From Pseudomonas marginalis (lineage in GTDB: Bacteria > Pseudomonadota > Gammaproteobacteria > Pseudomonadales > Pseudomonadaceae): a DNA stretch of 64,000 bases. The notes under the pieces are model-generated. The model did not search any database and was not told the origin of the DNA. It was given only the letters and a program-made list of their open reading frames with translations. Where the stretch lies: the NCBI RefSeq assembly GCF_900105325.1, contig NZ_FNSU01000003.1:4415501-4479500 (forward strand), given 5' to 3'. Positions 62,849 through 64,000 of this stretch are shown here, piece after piece (position 1 is the first letter of the stretch; every line of letters begins with the position of its first letter). The position numbers and the translations under genes are program-made.

Positions 62849-64000
62849 TTATTGGTTTTGGCAGGGTTGTGGATAACGTGCCTTGCGCTCCAGGTCGTCG
62901 AGGTCGATATGGTTGCGCATGTATTGCTGACTGGCGTCCACCAGTGGCTGGTGATCCCAGCTCTTCAGCTTGCCTTGGGTCAGCGCCTCGAACACCAGGC
63001 GACGACGGCGTTGGCTGGCGAGCACCTGCTGGTGGATCGCCGGGATGTCCCACTTGGCCCGCGCCTCATTCAAAAACGCCTCGAACAGTGGCCGGTGTTC
63101 CGGTGACTGGCTGAGGTCTTCCCGCTCGTGCGGGTCGTTGTGCACATCGAACAGTAGACAAGGGTCGTCTTCGCTGTAGATGAATTTGTAGGCGCCACGG
63201 CGAATCATCATCAATGGGCTGATGGTGCCTTCGGCCATGTATTCGCCAAAGACTTCGTCATGCCCGCCCTGCCCCTGCAAGTGCGGGACCAGCGAGCGGC
63301 CGTCCAGGGGCAGGCGCGGGTCCAGCTCGCCGCCGGCCAGTTCCACCAGGGTCGGCAGCAGGTCGGCGGTGGACACTGCCTGGGTTACGCGGCCCGGCGC
63401 AAATTGCCCCGGCGCACTGACCAGCAGCGGCACGCGGGCGGCCATTTCAAACCAGTGCATTTTGTACCAGAGGCCGCGTTCACCGAGCATGTCGCCGTGG
63501 TCGCCGGAGAAAATGATGATGGTGTCGTCGGCCAGGCCGGTGTCTTCCAGGGTCTGCAGCAGCTTGCCGACATTGCTGTCGATGTAGCTGCACGCGCCGA
63601 AGTAGGCGCGGCGGGCGTCGCGAATTTTATCCACAGGCAGCGGCTTGTCCCACAGGTCATAGACCTTGAGCAGACGCTGGGAATGCGGGTCGAGATCTTC
63701 CTGGTTCGGCGTTGCAGGCAAAGGGATGTCGTTGTCGTCGTACAGGTCCCAGAACGGCTTGGGAATGGTGTACGGGTCGTGGGGATGGGTCATCGACACG
63801 GTCAAGCAGAACGGCTGGTCACCGTCTTCGCGGATGTGGTCGAACAGGTACTGCTGGGCCTTGAACACCACCTCTTCGTCGAAATCCAGCTGGTTGGTAC
63901 GCACGCACGGGCCGGCTTGCAGCACCGAGGACATGTTGTGGTACCAGGTGGGGCGTACGTCCGGCTCATCCCAGTTCACCGCCCAGCCATAGTCGGCGGG
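62849..64000 (-). CDS. betC: Choline-sulfatase (partial, N-terminus beyond window)
   Basis: The frame is open to the window edge and gives 383 C-terminal residues. It has the alkaline-phosphatase-fold features of type I sulfatases, with FCLTVSMTHPHDPY, IIFSGDHGDMLGERGLWYKMHWFE and the C-terminal choline-sulfatase-like tail (HQQVLASQRRRRLVFEAL). The CxPxR motif that carries the formylglycine lies outside the window. It releases choline from choline-O-sulfate. The downstream choX gene supports this substrate. Confidence 0.93.
   Translation of the reverse strand, partial: PADYGWAVNWDEPDVRPTWYHNMSSVLQAGPCVRTNQLDFDEEVVFKAQQYLFDHIREDGDQPFCLTVSMTHPHDPYTIPKPFWDLYDDNDIPLPATPNQEDLDPHSQRLLKVYDLWDKPLPVDKIRDARRAYFGACSYIDSNVGKLLQTLEDTGLADDTIIIFSGDHGDMLGERGLWYKMHWFEMAARVPLLVSAPGQFAPGRVTQAVSTADLLPTLVELAGGELDPRLPLDGRSLVPHLQGQGGHDEVFGEYMAEGTISPLMMIRRGAYKFIYSEDDPCLLFDVHNDPHEREDLSQSPEHRPLFEAFLNEARAKWDIPAIHQQVLASQRRRRLVFEALTQGKLKSWDHQPLVDASQQYMRNHIDLDDLERKARYPQPCQNQ

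Noticed and set aside
1..64000. CRISPR arrays, tRNA and rRNA genes
   Set aside because: No spaced direct-repeat arrays, and no tRNA or rRNA sequences, were recognised by eye; a covariance-model search would be needed to exclude small RNAs.

Overview
The window is the replication-origin region of a Pseudomonas chromosome, most likely from the fluorescens group. The gene order glmS-glmU-atpCDGAHFEBI-parB-parA-rsmG-mnmG, then mnmE-yidC-yidD-rnpA-rpmH, oriC, dnaA-dnaN-recF-gyrB, then plsC-gmhB-glyS-glyQ-tag-lpxL-trkA-rsmB-fmt-def-dprA-tsaC-qor-hemF-aroE is the conserved Pseudomonas origin order. Three paired REP elements with the GTGGGAGGGGGCTTGC core also fit that group. No tRNA, rRNA or CRISPR array was seen.

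Positions 1 to 9646 are the right part of a Tn7-like transposon in the classical attTn7 site downstream of glmS. From the glmS-proximal end it holds three 20-bp-spaced TnsB-type repeats, a perfect 12-bp-stem terminator, and a coupled operon of tnsA, tnsB, tnsC and tnsD. These have the catalytic spacings of Tn7 itself. A small cysteine-containing ORF and a second TnsD/TniQ-family gene sit where Tn7 has tnsE. Beyond the transposition genes is a divergently bounded cargo region with a perfect 26-bp-arm palindrome. At the window edge lies the N-terminal 268 residues of an HNH-SAVED protein, which is the Cap5 nuclease effector of CBASS anti-phage immunity. The left end of the element and the rest of the cargo are outside the window.

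Positions 9652 to 25489 are core genes, all on the minus strand: glmS with its DeoR-type regulator, glmU, the nine-gene F1Fo ATP synthase operon, the ParB/ParA partition genes, and rsmG/mnmG. A DnaA-box cluster at 25612 to 25900 follows. A FecI-FecR-TonB-receptor iron cassette with a Fur-box-like site (26015 to 30032) is wedged between mnmG and mnmE. The main origin is at 34043 to 34627, between rpmH and dnaA, with six DnaA boxes and an AT-rich stretch. Two perfect parS sites lie in recF and a third near-perfect one follows gyrB, so ParB would load on both sides of the dnaN-gyrB block.

Positions 40943 to 44399 hold a divergent response regulator and CHASE2 histidine kinase. Housekeeping genes follow to 60190. 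The LysM gene that I recall lying between def and dprA in relatives appears to be missing, leaving a start-like remnant. The right edge has a SulP transporter, a choline-binding ABC protein (ChoX) and the C-terminal part of choline sulfatase (BetC).

The most interesting feature is the Tn7-like island: a two-TnsD-family transposon carrying a CBASS effector as its cargo nearest the transposition genes.
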